A stretch of DNA of 64,000 bases from Microbacterium sp. cf332 (GTDB taxonomy: Bacteria > Actinomycetota > Actinomycetes > Actinomycetales > Microbacteriaceae): positions 806,001 through 870,000 of the forward strand of contig NZ_FNKN01000001.1 of the NCBI RefSeq assembly GCF_900102175.1. Reading direction: 5' to 3'. Positions 27,537-37,726 of this stretch are shown one piece after another. The notes beneath the pieces are model-generated. The model was not told where the DNA came from. It saw only the letters and a list, made by a program, of their open reading frames with translations, and did no database searches. Position numbers and translations under genes: made by a program. Each line of letters opens with the position of its first letter. The first letter of the stretch is position 1.

Positions 27537-28492
27537 GAGGCCTCCCTCATCCGTTCCGCCGCGCGCAGCCGGACCGGCGTCGCACGGGGATTGCGTTCAC
27601 GTTCTTCCTCGGATGCCAGCTCCGCACCGCGCACCAGCAGTCGGAAGCGCGGTGCATGCTCGTCGAGCTCGACCGGCAGGCCACGGGGCGCCGTCGAGGA
27701 CGACGCCTCGGCGAGCACGCGCTTGACGGCGCGGTCCTCGAGCGACTGGTACGACATGACGACGATGCGGCCGCCGACGGCCAACGCGTCGAGCGCGGCG
27801 GGCAGCGCCCGCTCGAGCACCGCGAGCTCCGCGTTCACCTCGATGCGTAGCGCCTGGAACACGCGCTTCGCCGGGTGGCCCGAGCGCTCGCGCTGCACGG
27901 CGACCGGCGTCGCGGCGATGAGGACGTCGACGAGCTCGCCCGAGCGCGTGAGCGGCGCACGGCCTCGGGCCTCGATGATCGCCCGGGCGTAGCGGCCTGC
28001 CAGCTTCTCCTCGCCGTAGCGCTCGAAGATGCGGCGCAGGTTTCCCTCGCTGTAGGTCGCCAGGATCTCCGCCGCCGTCGTGCCGGCGGTCTGGTCCATC
28101 CGCATGTCGAGGGGCGCGTCCTGCGCGTAGGCGAAGCCACGGTCGGCCTCGTCGAGCTGCAGCGACGACACGCCCAGATCGAACAGGATGCCGTCGACTC
28201 GACGGATGCCCAGCGACGCCAGGGCGTCGCCGATGCCGTCGTAGACGGTGTGGACGAGGTCGACGCGGTCGCCGAAGCGCGCGAGGCGCTCGCCGGCGAT
28301 GCGCAGTGCGTCGGTGTCGCGGTCGAGGCCGACCAGACGGGCGCCCGGGAAGCGTTCGAGCAGCGCCTCGGAGTGCCCGCCCATGCCTTCGGTCGCATCG
28401 ACGACGATCGCGCCGTCGCGCTGGAGCGCGGGGGCGAGCAGCTCGACGCAGCGCTCGAGGAGGACGGGGGTGTGGATGTCGTTGTTCGTCAT
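27533..28492 (-). CDS. rsmH: 16S rRNA m4C1402 methyltransferase
   Basis: RsmH (MraW) methylates N4 of C1402 in 16S rRNA using SAM. The 319-residue protein begins [15 protein letters not shown], the family hallmark. The SAM site [16 protein letters not shown] is near 30, and [12 protein letters not shown] near 105 and [12 protein letters not shown] near 220 are also diagnostic. It is the second gene of the cluster, 100 nt after mraZ. An AGGTC stretch precedes the ATG at 28492. No separate promoter is obvious in the gap. Confidence 0.96.
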   Translation of the reverse strand: MTNNDIHTPVLLERCVELLAPALQRDGAIVVDATEGMGGHSEALLERFPGARLVGLDRDTDALRIAGERLARFGDRVDLVHTVYDGIGDALASLGIRRVDGILFDLGVSSLQLDEADRGFAYAQDAPLDMRMDQTAGTTAAEILATYSEGNLRRIFERYGEEKLAGRYARAIIEARGRAPLTRSGELVDVLIAATPVAVQRERSGHPAKRVFQALRIEVNAELAVLERALPAALDALAVGGRIVVMSYQSLEDRAVKRVLAEASSSTAPRGLPVELDEHAPRFRLLVRGAELASEEERERNPRATPVRLRAAERMREAS

Positions 28493-28592
28493 GACCTGTG
28501 CGGGTCCCGTCCCGGGGTCCTGATCCCCCTCCGCTGCGACCTGACACCGGGGAAGTGCGTCAGGGCCAGCGGCTGAGGATCAAGGCCACGGG

Positions 28593-29024
28593 TCAGAAGA
28601 GTCCCGGGATCACCTCCTGCTCCATGTCGGAGTAGGCGTCTTCGTTGCCCGCCGCGTAGGCGTTCCACGCATCCGCGTCCCAGATCTCGGCGTGCGCTCC
28701 GACGCCGGTCATCACGAGTTCGCGGCCCAGCCCCGCGTAGGTGCGCAGGTGAGGCGGGACGGTGATGCGGTGCTGACCGTCGGGCTTCTCCGCACTGGCA
28801 CCGGAGAGGAACATGCGCTGGAAGTCGCGCGCCTGCTTGTTGGTGAGCGGAGCCTCGCGGATGCGCTCGTACACGCGCTCGAACTCGACCGTGCTGAAGA
28901 CGTAGAGGCAGCGCTCCTGGCCACGCGTGACGACGACACCGGGGCCGAGGTCGTCGCGGAATTTGGCGGGGAGGATGACGCGGCCCTTCTCGTCGAGCTT
29001 GGGGGTGTGCGTGCCGAGAAGCAT
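28593..29024 (-). CDS. mraZ: Transcriptional regulator MraZ
   Basis: MraZ is a ring-shaped DNA-binding protein that regulates its own division cluster by binding repeats at the promoter. The 143-residue protein begins [19 protein letters not shown] and has the DXXXR-type signature in the second half ([20 protein letters not shown]), giving the double AbrB-like fold. The ATG at 29024 has GGTGGAG upstream. Three 10-bp-spaced repeats about 40-65 nt upstream are the likely binding site. Confidence 0.95.
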   Translation of the reverse strand: MLLGTHTPKLDEKGRVILPAKFRDDLGPGVVVTRGQERCLYVFSTVEFERVYERIREAPLTNKQARDFQRMFLSGASAEKPDGQHRITVPPHLRTYAGLGRELVMTGVGAHAEIWDADAWNAYAAGNEDAYSDMEQEVIPGLF

Positions 29025-29061
29025 GGTGCTCCACCACCCCCTCCCGGCCCGTCGGTACGCA

Positions 29062-29087
29062 CCACTTTACTCCACTTTCCTCCACTT
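29062..29087 (-). promoter_or_regulatory. Predicted MraZ box: three direct repeats at the mraZ promoter
   Basis: The plus strand shows CCACTT at 29062-29067, 29072-29077 and 29082-29087; on the coding strand this is AAGTGG every 10 bp. The minus strand CATAGT just upstream (about 29089-29094) could be the -10 box. Short tandem GTGG-type repeats with one-turn spacing are the known form of MraZ operators in other phyla. Confidence 0.65.
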
Positions 29088-29125
29088 CACTATGGTTTCC
29101 GTACCGCGCCCTCCCCCGCGGGCAC

Positions 29126-29158
29126 AAAAAAGAGCACCGACCCGGAGGTCGGTGCTCT
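29126..29158 (-). terminator. Rho-independent terminator after the DUF3040 gene
   Basis: A perfect 12-bp stem (29131-29142 with 29147-29158), a 4-nt loop, then six T on the minus strand (A-run at 29126-29131). It separates the DUF3040 message from the mraZ promoter. Confidence 0.85.
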
Positions 29159-29173
29159 CAGAGGAGAAGGCTG

Positions 29174-29548
29174 TCAGCGTTCGCCGTTGCGACGGTCCCA
29201 TCGATCATTCATGCGGTCCATGAAAGACGAGGTCCGGGGCGCCGTCGTCTTTCGGGTGCCGGTCGTCGAAGCCGGACGCCCGGCCGTGCCGGTTCGCGAG
29301 GGGGTGAGTGCGAGCACCACACCGCCGACCATCACCAGGAAGGCGACGACGCCGATGGCGATGATGCTGCTCGAGACGCCCGCGATCAGGCCGCCGAGGC
29401 CGAGGAGGACGAGTACCGCGCCGTAGACGATGTTGCGGTAGCTGAGGGACTGACCGTTGCGCGGAGCACTGACGACGTCTGCTTCATTGCGCATGAGATG
29501 GCGTTCCATCTCGTCGAGCAGCCGCTGCTCCTGTTCTGACAGTGGCAT
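29174..29548 (-). CDS. DUF3040 domain membrane protein
   Basis: The 124-residue protein starts MPLSEQEQRLLDEMERHLM, the highly conserved opening of the DUF3040 family in actinobacteria. Two membrane helices follow (about 40-60 VYGAVLVLLGLGGLIAGV and 62-82 IIAIGVVAFLVMVGGVVLAL), then a basic tail with DRMNDRWDRRNGER. The family lies next to the division cluster in many actinobacteria, but its role is unknown. The ATG at 29548 has AGAGGGGG upstream and a strong terminator follows. Confidence 0.9.
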   Translation of the reverse strand: MPLSEQEQRLLDEMERHLMRNEADVVSAPRNGQSLSYRNIVYGAVLVLLGLGGLIAGVSSSIIAIGVVAFLVMVGGVVLALTPSRTGTAGRPASTTGTRKTTAPRTSSFMDRMNDRWDRRNGER

Positions 29549-29581
29549 GCATCCCCCTCTGTTCGGGTACTTGTGCGCCCG

Positions 29582-29587
29582 ATTCTA
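29582..29587 (-). promoter_or_regulatory. -10 box of the DUF3040 gene
   Basis: TAGAAT on the minus strand with about 33 nt to the ATG. The divergent box of the prenyl synthase gene lies 17 bp away. Confidence 0.45.
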
Positions 29588-29604
29588 CGCGCGCTGTTGA
29601 GAAC

Positions 29605-29610
29605 TAGGCT
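29605..29610 (+). promoter_or_regulatory. -10 box of the polyprenyl synthase gene, leaderless type
   Basis: TAGGCT, exactly 6 nt before the GTG at 29617. Confidence 0.5.
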
Positions 29611-29616
29611 AGGCCT

Positions 29617-30690
29617 GTGACGAGCTCCGCCGACCCGATCTCGACCGTTTCCCAGCGACTGGAAAGCTTCGCGGCCGCTCGACGGGCCGAGGTGATCGGC
29701 CTCGGCACCGAAGCCGTCGATTTCGTCGAGCGTGCGCTCGCCGCGGTCGCCGGCGGCAAGCGGCTCCGCGCGCGCTTTCTGACGGCCGGCCACGCGGCGG
29801 CGGGCGGGCCCGAGACGACCGCGGACATCGCCGGAGTCGCCGCCTCGCTCGAGCTCTTCCACGCGGCGGCGCTGGTGCACGACGACCTGGTCGACAACTC
29901 CGACACCCGGCGCGGACGGCCCGCCTCGCACCGTGCGATCGAGGCCCACCACCGCTCGTCGGGATGGCTGGGCGACGCCGACGCCTTCGGACGCGCCGGC
30001 GGCATCCTCCTCGGAGACCTGCTGATCGCCTGGAGCGACGACATGCTCGAGGATGCGATCGAAGCGAGCCCGCATGCGTCGGACGTGCGTCGGCAGTATG
30101 CCGGGATGCGTCGAGATGTCACCGTGGGCCAGTATCTCGATGTCGCCGAGGAGGCGGCGTGGTCGACCGCCCCCGACAGCGAGCATGCGCAGCGCGCACT
30201 GCGGGTCGCGTCGTACAAGTCTGCGCGCTACAGCGTGCAGCAGCCCCTCCTCATCGGCGCGGCGCTGGGTGGGGCGACGGTCGCTCAGCGTGATGCGCTC
30301 GGGCGCTTCGGGCACGCGGTCGGAATGGCCTTCCAGCTGCGCGACGACATCCTCGGCGTCTTCGGTGACGCCTCCGTGACCGGCAAGCCGTCGGGAGACG
30401 ACCTCCGCGAGGGCAAGCGCACGGTGCTGATCGCCTATGCCCGCGAGTCCTCGGACTCGGCGGCTCGTGCCGAGCTCGACGCGGCGCTCGGCGACCGTGG
30501 GCTGGACGACGTCTCGATCACCCGCCTGCAGCACGCCATCACTGCGAGCGGGGCCGTCGAGCGCCTCGAGCGCGAGATCGACCGGCTCGCCGGCGAAGCC
30601 GAGGCGGCTCTCGTCGGAGCGCCGATCGACGACGGCGTCAGCGACCAGCTGCGCGCCCTCGGCCGCGCGGCGATCCACCGCGCCGCCTGA
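29617..30690 (+). CDS. Polyprenyl diphosphate synthase (trans, chain-lengthening)
   Basis: This 357-residue enzyme condenses isopentenyl diphosphate with an allylic primer. The first Asp-rich motif DDLVDNSDTRRG is at about 89-100 and the second, FQLRDDILGVFGD, at about 235-247. GGKRLRARF near 47 binds diphosphate. Candidates are geranylgeranyl or longer diphosphates for quinone side chains or carotenoids; product length cannot be read reliably, though the small residues before the first motif suggest C20 or more. It converges on the Rv2175c-like gene 13 bp away. Confidence 0.9.
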   Translation: MTSSADPISTVSQRLESFAAARRAEVIGLGTEAVDFVERALAAVAGGKRLRARFLTAGHAAAGGPETTADIAGVAASLELFHAAALVHDDLVDNSDTRRGRPASHRAIEAHHRSSGWLGDADAFGRAGGILLGDLLIAWSDDMLEDAIEASPHASDVRRQYAGMRRDVTVGQYLDVAEEAAWSTAPDSEHAQRALRVASYKSARYSVQQPLLIGAALGGATVAQRDALGRFGHAVGMAFQLRDDILGVFGDASVTGKPSGDDLREGKRTVLIAYARESSDSAARAELDAALGDRGLDDVSITRLQHAITASGAVERLEREIDRLAGEAEAALVGAPIDDGVSDQLRALGRAAIHRAA

Positions 30691-30703
30691 GCGGGGCGGC
30701 GGG

Positions 30704-31054
30704 TCAGGCGAGGGTCTGCGCGACCCGCCGGACCTCGGTCTTCCGTCCGGCGCGGAGGGCGGCGATGGGAGCGGCGCCGATCGAGTCCTCGACGGCGAAC
30801 AGCCAGTCGATGGCCTCATCGTCCGAGAAGCCCACGTCGTGCAGGACGGTGATCGTGCCGTGCAGCGACGACAGCGGAGCGCCGTCGACGAAGAACGCCT
30901 CGGGGATGCGGAGAGTTCCGTCCCGACGCGAACCGATGAGGTGATTCTCATCCAGCAGTCGACGGACCCGGCTCAGCGTCTCGCCGGTCAGCTCCACCAC
31001 CTCGGGCAATGCCAGCCAGGACAGGGGAACGACGGGGTAATCGGGGGTGCTCAC
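30704..31054 (-). CDS. Rv2175c family DNA-binding protein
   Basis: The 116-residue protein has a winged helix-turn-helix near the N terminus (WLALPEVVELTGETLSRVRR, then RDGTLRIPEAF) and a helical C-terminal part (SDDEAIDWLFAVEDSI). This layout matches mycobacterial Rv2175c, a DNA-binding substrate of a PASTA or related Ser/Thr kinase. In M. tuberculosis it also lies beside a prenyl synthase and kinase gene, as here. The target sites are unknown. Confidence 0.88.
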   Translation of the reverse strand: MSTPDYPVVPLSWLALPEVVELTGETLSRVRRLLDENHLIGSRRDGTLRIPEAFFVDGAPLSSLHGTITVLHDVGFSDDEAIDWLFAVEDSIGAAPIAALRAGRKTEVRRVAQTLA

Positions 31055-31106
31055 CCCTTCACTATGTCACCTCCCGCGCGGGCGTCGGCGGGCGGCCGCG
31101 CTCGTT

Positions 31107-31133
31107 GTCACACCAGTCACACGCGTCACTCCG
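31107..31133 (+). promoter_or_regulatory. Three 9-bp direct repeats of MtrA-box type before the LysM gene
   Basis: GTCACACCA, GTCACACGC and GTCACTCCG follow each other without a gap. Related copies CTCACAGCG (31144-31152) and GTCACCG (31157) continue downstream. Mycobacterial MtrA binds tandem 9-bp GTCACAGCG-like repeats at wall-hydrolase promoters. Confidence 0.6.
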
Positions 31134-31134
31134 A

Positions 31135-31164
31135 TTGACACGCCTCACAGCGACGTGTCACCGT
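31135..31164 (+). promoter_or_regulatory. Predicted promoter of the LysM protein gene
   Basis: A perfect -35 TTGACA at 31135-31140 and a weak -10 CACCGT at 31159-31164, spaced 18 bp. The GTG start is 28 bp further on. The MtrA-type repeats abut the -35. Confidence 0.5.
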
Positions 31165-31191
31165 TTCCCCGACTTCCGAGAAGGGAACCCC

Positions 31192-32406
31192 GTGCGCCGC
31201 GAGCCGAACTCTCCCCCGCACCGCCACCTCCACCGCCTGCGGGGAGCGGTCGCGCCTGCCGTCGTCGGCTCGATCGCCCTCAGCATCGCCGCGCACCCCG
31301 GCAGCGCCGCCGCCGCCGAGCCCGCACGCAGCGACGTCGCATCCGGAGCCTCGTTCGCGGATGCCGTGCGCACCGTCGGCGGCACGGTCCGCCCCGCCGC
31401 GGATCGACCGGCGGAACACACGGTGGTCCTCGGAGACACCGTCAGCCGCATCGCGGCGGCGTACGGCGTGCGCACCGTCGACCTTCTGGCGTGGAACGGC
31501 CTCGACTGGTCGTCGGTCATCCGCCCCGGCGATCGCATCCGCTTGGCATCCGGTCCGGTCGCCGCGCCGGTGTCGTCCGCTGCCGCGCCGACGGCAGCGC
31601 CCACGGAGACGCACACCGTCGCGGGCGGCGACACCCCCTGGTCGATCGCGCGGTCCCACGGGATCGCCGTGGCGACGCTCCTGGAGGCGAACGGGCTCGC
31701 GGGCGACGCGGTCATCTTCCCCGGTCAGACCCTGACGATTCCGGGATCGTCGTCCGGCTCCCCCGCGGCCGCTCCCGTCGCGGCGAGCCCTGCCGCGACG
31801 CCGTTGGCGGCATCGACCCATACCGTGGCCGCCGGCGACACCCTGTCGGCGATCGCGTCGGCGAACGGGATCGGGCTCGACGCCATGCTGTCGGCCAATG
31901 GACTCGACCGGTCCTCGATCATCTACCCCGGGCAGGATCTGGTCATCCCCGGCGGCGCGGCCACCGCGGCCGCCCAGGTCTCTGCGGCGCCGGAACTCGG
32001 GCTCGACGCCGAACAGGTGGCGAACGCCCGCCTCATCATCCAGGTCGGACGTGAACGCGGCGTGCCGGACCGTGGGATCGCGGTCGCACTCGCGACGGCC
32101 ATGGTCGAGTCGTGGATCCGCAACCTCGACTGGGGCGACCGTGACTCGCTCGGGCTGTTCCAGCAGCGACCCAGTACGGGCTGGGGCACGCCCGAGCAGG
32201 TGCGCGACCCGGCCCGGTCGATCGCGACGTTCTTCGGCGGCACGGCCGATCCCAACGGCACCGCCACGCGCGGGCTGCTCGACGTTCCCGGCTGGGAGGC
32301 CCTGCCCTTCACCGACGCGGCGCAGGCCGTGCAGATCTCGGCCTACCCCGAGCGCTACGGCGCGTGGGAGGGCGAGGCGTACCGCTGGCTGGCCGCGCTC
32401 GGGTGA
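31192..32406 (+). CDS. Secreted LysM protein with lysozyme-like C-terminal domain
   Basis: This 404-residue wall protein has a signal peptide (about 18-43, ending GSAAAAEPA), then three LysM domains at about 76-119, 140-184 and 209-254, each with GDT near its start, joined by Ala/Pro linkers. The C-terminal 135 residues (LDAEQVANARLI, AMVESWIRNLDWGDRDSLG, LFQQRP) belong to a lysozyme-like module common in actinobacterial exported proteins; Glu 306 is the candidate catalytic residue. It probably binds and remodels peptidoglycan. The GTG at 31192 starts the signal peptide; MtrA-type repeats precede it. Confidence 0.85.
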   Translation: MRREPNSPPHRHLHRLRGAVAPAVVGSIALSIAAHPGSAAAAEPARSDVASGASFADAVRTVGGTVRPAADRPAEHTVVLGDTVSRIAAAYGVRTVDLLAWNGLDWSSVIRPGDRIRLASGPVAAPVSSAAAPTAAPTETHTVAGGDTPWSIARSHGIAVATLLEANGLAGDAVIFPGQTLTIPGSSSGSPAAAPVAASPAATPLAASTHTVAAGDTLSAIASANGIGLDAMLSANGLDRSSIIYPGQDLVIPGGAATAAAQVSAAPELGLDAEQVANARLIIQVGRERGVPDRGIAVALATAMVESWIRNLDWGDRDSLGLFQQRPSTGWGTPEQVRDPARSIATFFGGTADPNGTATRGLLDVPGWEALPFTDAAQAVQISAYPERYGAWEGEAYRWLAALG

Positions 32407-32407
32407 C

Positions 32408-32449
32408 CCCCCGGCCCGATCGGCGTCCGAACAGCGGACGTCCCGGGGT
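32408..32449 (+). terminator. Possible hairpin after the LysM gene
   Basis: CGTCCG and CGGACG flank a 5-nt loop (32424-32440) with C-rich and G-rich flanks that could extend pairing. There is no T-run, so it is a weak candidate. Confidence 0.25.
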
Positions 32450-32482
32450 GAGCCGTTGCCCGGGCTCGCAGCATCCGCTCCG

Positions 32483-32488
32483 TAGAAT
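32483..32488 (+). promoter_or_regulatory. -10 box of the PASTA kinase gene, leaderless type
   Basis: TAGAAT, exactly 6 nt before the GTG at 32495. Confidence 0.5.
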
Positions 32489-32494
32489 CACTGC

Positions 32495-34453
<1,959 letters not shown>

Positions 34454-34493
34454 TCACGCCCCTGTCGGCCCCGGCGGCTCGGTCGCCGAACGG

Positions 34494-34551
34494 CGAGAGC
34501 GCGCATCCGCACGGCGAGGTGGATCCTCACCGGGTCGGATGCGCGCTCTCG
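34494..34551. terminator. Long hairpin between convergent kinase and DAHP synthase genes
   Basis: A perfect 16-bp stem pairs 34494-34509 with 34536-34551; the 26-nt loop holds a smaller GGTG/CACC pair. It lacks a long T-run but lies where both genes end, so it may serve both. Confidence 0.6.
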
Positions 34552-34574
34552 GTGCGCAGGACGAACCTGCCGGG

Positions 34575-35909
34575 TCAGCGCTTCTCGAGCTCCTCGGCCA
34601 CCAGGAACGCGAGCTCGAGGCTCTGCATGTGGTTCAGCCGCGGGTCACACAGGCTCTCGTAGCGGGTCGCCAACGTCGCCTCGTCGATCATCTCCGAGCC
34701 ACCGAGGCACTCGGTGACATCGTCGCCGGTGAGCTCGACGTGGATGCCGCCCGGGAATGTGCCGACGGCGCGGTGCGCCTCGAAGAAGCCGCGCACCTCG
34801 TCGACCACGTCGTCGAAGCGACGTGTCTTGTAGCCCGTGGGCGTCGTGATGCCGTTGCCGTGCATCGGGTCGGTCACCCAGAGCGGTGTCGCTCCGGAGT
34901 CCTTCACCGCCTCGAGAAGCGGGGGCAGGGCGTCGCGGATCTTGCCCGCGCCCATCCGCGTGATGAACGTGAGGCGACCGGGCTCGCGCTCGGGGTCGAG
35001 CTTGTCGATGAGCGCCAGAGCGGTGTCGGTCGAGGTCGTGGGGCCGAGCTTGACCCCGATGGGGTTGCGGATCTTCGAGAAGTAGTCGACGTGAGCGCCG
35101 TCGAGCTCGCGCGTCCGCTCGCCGATCCACAGGAAGTGCGACGACGTGTTGTACGGCGTGTTCGTGCGCGAGTCGATGCGCGTCATGGGGCGCTCGTAGT
35201 CCATCAGCAGGCCCTCGTGGCCCGTGTAGAACTCCACGCCGCGCAGCTCGTCGAAGTTGGCGCCGGCCGCCTCCATGAACTTGATGGCGCGGTCGATCTC
35301 GCCAGCGAGGCCCTCGTAACGGGCGTTGGCCGGATTGGTCGCGAAGCCCTTGTTCCACGAGTGCACCTCGCGCAGGTCGGCGAAACCGCCCTGCGTGAAC
35401 GCGCGGATGAGATTGAGCGTCGAGGCCGCCGTGTGGTAGCCCTTCAGCAGGCGTGCCGGGTCGGGCTGACGCGATGCGGCCGTGAAGTCGTAGCCGTTGA
35501 CGATGTCGCCGCGGTAGGCGGGCAAGGTGACGTCGCCGCGCGTCTCGGTGTCGCTCGAGCGCGGCTTGGCGAACTGGCCGGCCATGCGCCCCATCTTGAC
35601 GACCGGCATCGATGCGCCGTACGTGAGCACGACCGCCATCTGCAGCACGGTCTTGATTCGGTTGCGGATCTGCTCCGCGGTGGCGCCGGCGAACGTCTCG
35701 GCGCAGTCACCGCCCTGCAGCAGGAAGGCTTGTCCGGATGCGGCGCGCGCGAGGCGCTCGCGGAGGATGTCGACCTCCCCGGCGAAGACGAGGGGCGGGA
35801 GCGTCGCGATCTCAGCCGACACCGCAGCGACGGCGTCGGGGTCGTTCCACGCCGGCTGCTGCTTGATGGGAAGATCGCGCCACGTGTCGAGTGAATCCAG
35901 CGTAGCCAC
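34575..35909 (-). CDS. aroG: Class II DAHP synthase
   Basis: The 444-residue enzyme joins phosphoenolpyruvate and erythrose 4-phosphate, the first step of the shikimate pathway. Class II signatures include FLLQGGDCAETFAG near 78, KMGRMAGQFAKPRS near 110, HEGLLMDYE near 225 and VTDPMHGNGITT near 345, with metal Cys and His ligands present. Its length is close to other bacterial class II enzymes. The GTG at 35909 has TAGACT 6 nt upstream, so it is probably leaderless. No other aro gene is nearby. Confidence 0.95.
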   Translation of the reverse strand: MATLDSLDTWRDLPIKQQPAWNDPDAVAAVSAEIATLPPLVFAGEVDILRERLARAASGQAFLLQGGDCAETFAGATAEQIRNRIKTVLQMAVVLTYGASMPVVKMGRMAGQFAKPRSSDTETRGDVTLPAYRGDIVNGYDFTAASRQPDPARLLKGYHTAASTLNLIRAFTQGGFADLREVHSWNKGFATNPANARYEGLAGEIDRAIKFMEAAGANFDELRGVEFYTGHEGLLMDYERPMTRIDSRTNTPYNTSSHFLWIGERTRELDGAHVDYFSKIRNPIGVKLGPTTSTDTALALIDKLDPEREPGRLTFITRMGAGKIRDALPPLLEAVKDSGATPLWVTDPMHGNGITTPTGYKTRRFDDVVDEVRGFFEAHRAVGTFPGGIHVELTGDDVTECLGGSEMIDEATLATRYESLCDPRLNHMQSLELAFLVAEELEKR

Positions 35910-35915
35910 GGGCCA

Positions 35916-35921
35916 AGTCTA
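35916..35921 (-). promoter_or_regulatory. -10 box of aroG, leaderless type
   Basis: TAGACT on the minus strand, exactly 6 nt before the GTG start. Confidence 0.5.
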
Positions 35922-35955
35922 GTGCGCGGCGGAGGTGGCGCCGGTCGTGTGACGG

Positions 35956-36645
35956 CTAGGCCTCCTGGGCCGCCGCACGCTCCTTCACCGACGAGGCGTA
36001 CACGTCCTCGTACTGCTGCTCGCCCAGCCGCTGGAGCGCGACCATGATCTCGTCGGTCACCGAGCGCAGCACGAAGCGGTCGCCCTCCATGCCCTGGAAG
36101 CGCGAGAAGTCGAGGGGCTCGCCGATGACCATCCCGACCCGCCCGACGCGCGGGATGCTGCGGCCGATCGGCATGACCGCGTCGGTGTCGACCATCACGA
36201 CGGGGATGACGGGGACGCGCGCCTCGAGGGCCATGCGGGCCAGGCCCGTGCGCCCGCGATACAGCTTGCCGTCGGGGCTCCGCGTGCCCTCGGGGTAGAT
36301 GCCGAGGAGGTCACCGCGGCCGAGTACCTGCAGCCCGGTGTTGAGCGAGGCCTCCGAGGCCTTGCCGCCCGTCCGATCGATCGCGATCTGCCCCGTCGCC
36401 TTCATGAAGACGCGCGTGGCCCACCCTCGGAGGCCTCTGCCCGTGAAGTAGTCGCTCTTCGCGAGGAACGACATGGGCCGATCGATCATCAGCGGAAGGA
36501 AGATCGAGTCGCTCACCGAGAGGTGGTTGCTCGCGAAGATGGCGGCCCCGGTGGCCGGGACGTTGCGGCGTCCCACAATCCACGGGCGGAAGATCGCCTT
36601 CACGACGGGTCCGATGAAGATGTACTTCATCAGCCAGTAGAACAC
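35956..36645 (-). CDS. 1-acyl-sn-glycerol-3-phosphate acyltransferase family protein
   Basis: This 229-residue membrane-associated enzyme transfers an acyl chain during phospholipid synthesis. The catalytic motif is N-H-L-S-V-S-D at 40-46 (His 41, Asp 46), the phosphate-binding motif YPEGTRSPDG lies at about 118-126, and PVIPVVMV near 145 is typical. The start GTG at 36645 lies 3 nt after the glucokinase stop, so the two are probably co-transcribed. The exact acyl acceptor is inferred from the family. Confidence 0.9.
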   Translation of the reverse strand: MFYWLMKYIFIGPVVKAIFRPWIVGRRNVPATGAAIFASNHLSVSDSIFLPLMIDRPMSFLAKSDYFTGRGLRGWATRVFMKATGQIAIDRTGGKASEASLNTGLQVLGRGDLLGIYPEGTRSPDGKLYRGRTGLARMALEARVPVIPVVMVDTDAVMPIGRSIPRVGRVGMVIGEPLDFSRFQGMEGDRFVLRSVTDEIMVALQRLGEQQYEDVYASSVKERAAAQEA

Positions 36646-36648
36646 CGG

Positions 36649-37581
36649 TCACCGCCCCCCGGCGAGATCGGCGACGCCGATCAGGCCGGCGTCGTTGCCG
36701 AGCGTCGCGATGGCGAACTCCGCGGGCGCCGCGTTCTCGCCGCCGGGCAGCGCCGCGCGATACGAGGCGCGGACCGGGGCGAGGAGGGTCTCGCCGAGCT
36801 GCGCGACGCCGCCTCCGATGACGAAGATCTCGGGATCGAGGGTGGCCTGGAAGCCCCCGGCAGACTCTCCGAGCGCAGTCGCGACGCGGGTCAGCGCCTC
36901 GACGGCGCCGGGGTCGTCGGCGAGGATCAGACGCGAGATCGCGTCGCCCGGAATCTTGCCCCGCTCGTCGCGGACCTGGGCGAGACCGGCACCGAGGTCG
37001 GGGTCGTCGGCCAGGGCGATCGCCTCGCGCTGCAGGGCGCGGCCCGAGGCGTACTGCTCCAGGCAGCCGTGCAGACCGCAGCCGCAGAGACGGCCACCGC
37101 GCTCGAAGCGCACGTGTCCGAGCTCGCCCGCCGCACCGCGGCCGCCGATCAGGAGCTGTCCGTCGATGATGACCGCTCCCCCGACACCCGTGCCGAGGGT
37201 GAGCATGACCATGTTCGAGCTGCCACGCCCCGCCCCGAACCGGTACTCGGCCCACCCCGCCGCGTTCGCGTCGTTCTCGAGCACGACGGCGACGCCGACG
37301 CGGGACTCGAGCTCGGCCCGCAACGGATGATCGACCCAGTCGATGTTGGGCGCGTGACGCATGATCGAGCGGGTGCGGTCGAGGAACCCCGCGGCCGCGA
37401 CCCCCACGGCCGTCACATCATGCGAGGCGCGGAAGTGACGCACCATGTCGGAGACCGCGTCGGCCAGAGCATCGGTGTCGGCGGGCGTGTCGACGCGGAT
37501 GCGGTCGAGGATCGTGCCGTCGGCCGAGACCACGCCTCCGGCGATCTTGGTTCCGCCGATGTCGATGCCGATGTTGAGCAC
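36649..37581 (-). CDS. glk: ROK family glucokinase
   Basis: This 310-residue sugar kinase phosphorylates glucose to feed glycolysis. The ATP site DIGGTKIAGG is at 7-16 and the catalytic Asp 104 lies in ENDANAAGW. The ROK zinc site is complete: His 156 in ELGH and CGCGLHGC at 166-173. An E at 175 continues the E-Q-Y-A-S-G sugar-binding stretch. The frame is open further upstream, but the GTG at 37581 has AAAGGA upstream and begins the family fold. Glucose is the likely substrate; other hexoses are possible. Confidence 0.88.
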   Translation of the reverse strand: MLNIGIDIGGTKIAGGVVSADGTILDRIRVDTPADTDALADAVSDMVRHFRASHDVTAVGVAAAGFLDRTRSIMRHAPNIDWVDHPLRAELESRVGVAVVLENDANAAGWAEYRFGAGRGSSNMVMLTLGTGVGGAVIIDGQLLIGGRGAAGELGHVRFERGGRLCGCGLHGCLEQYASGRALQREAIALADDPDLGAGLAQVRDERGKIPGDAISRLILADDPGAVEALTRVATALGESAGGFQATLDPEIFVIGGGVAQLGETLLAPVRASYRAALPGGENAAPAEFAIATLGNDAGLIGVADLAGGR

Positions 37582-37622
37582 GCGCGGGTCCTTTCCGTCG
37601 ACCGTCCGGCGGCGACCCGGAA

Positions 37623-37628
37623 AGTCTA
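37623..37628 (-). promoter_or_regulatory. Predicted -10 box of the glucokinase gene
   Basis: TAGACT on the minus strand with about 40 nt to the GTG. The divergent fadD-type box is 46 bp away across a G-rich stretch. Confidence 0.4.
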
Positions 37629-37674
37629 GTGCGGCGGCGCGGGGCGGCGCGGGGCCGGGGGTCGGGGCGCCCGA

Positions 37675-37680
37675 TAGAGT
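37675..37680 (+). promoter_or_regulatory. Predicted -10 box of the acyl-CoA ligase gene
   Basis: TAGAGT with about 40 nt to the ATG at 37727, which has GAAGGAG upstream. Confidence 0.4.
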
Positions 37681-37726
37681 GGCCGTACCCTGCCAGACGC
37701 TTCCGGTACCGAAGGAGTTGCCGCCC

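Noticed and set aside
31055..31191. A c-di-AMP riboswitch before the LysM gene
   Set aside because: Such riboswitches often control wall hydrolases in actinobacteria, but the leader here is only about 25 nt with no conserved core.
37640..37670. G-rich repeat (GCGGGGCGGCGCGGGG) as a functional element between the glucokinase and acyl-CoA ligase genes
   Set aside because: It could form a G-quadruplex, but such runs are expected by chance in DNA this GC-rich, and nothing else marks it.
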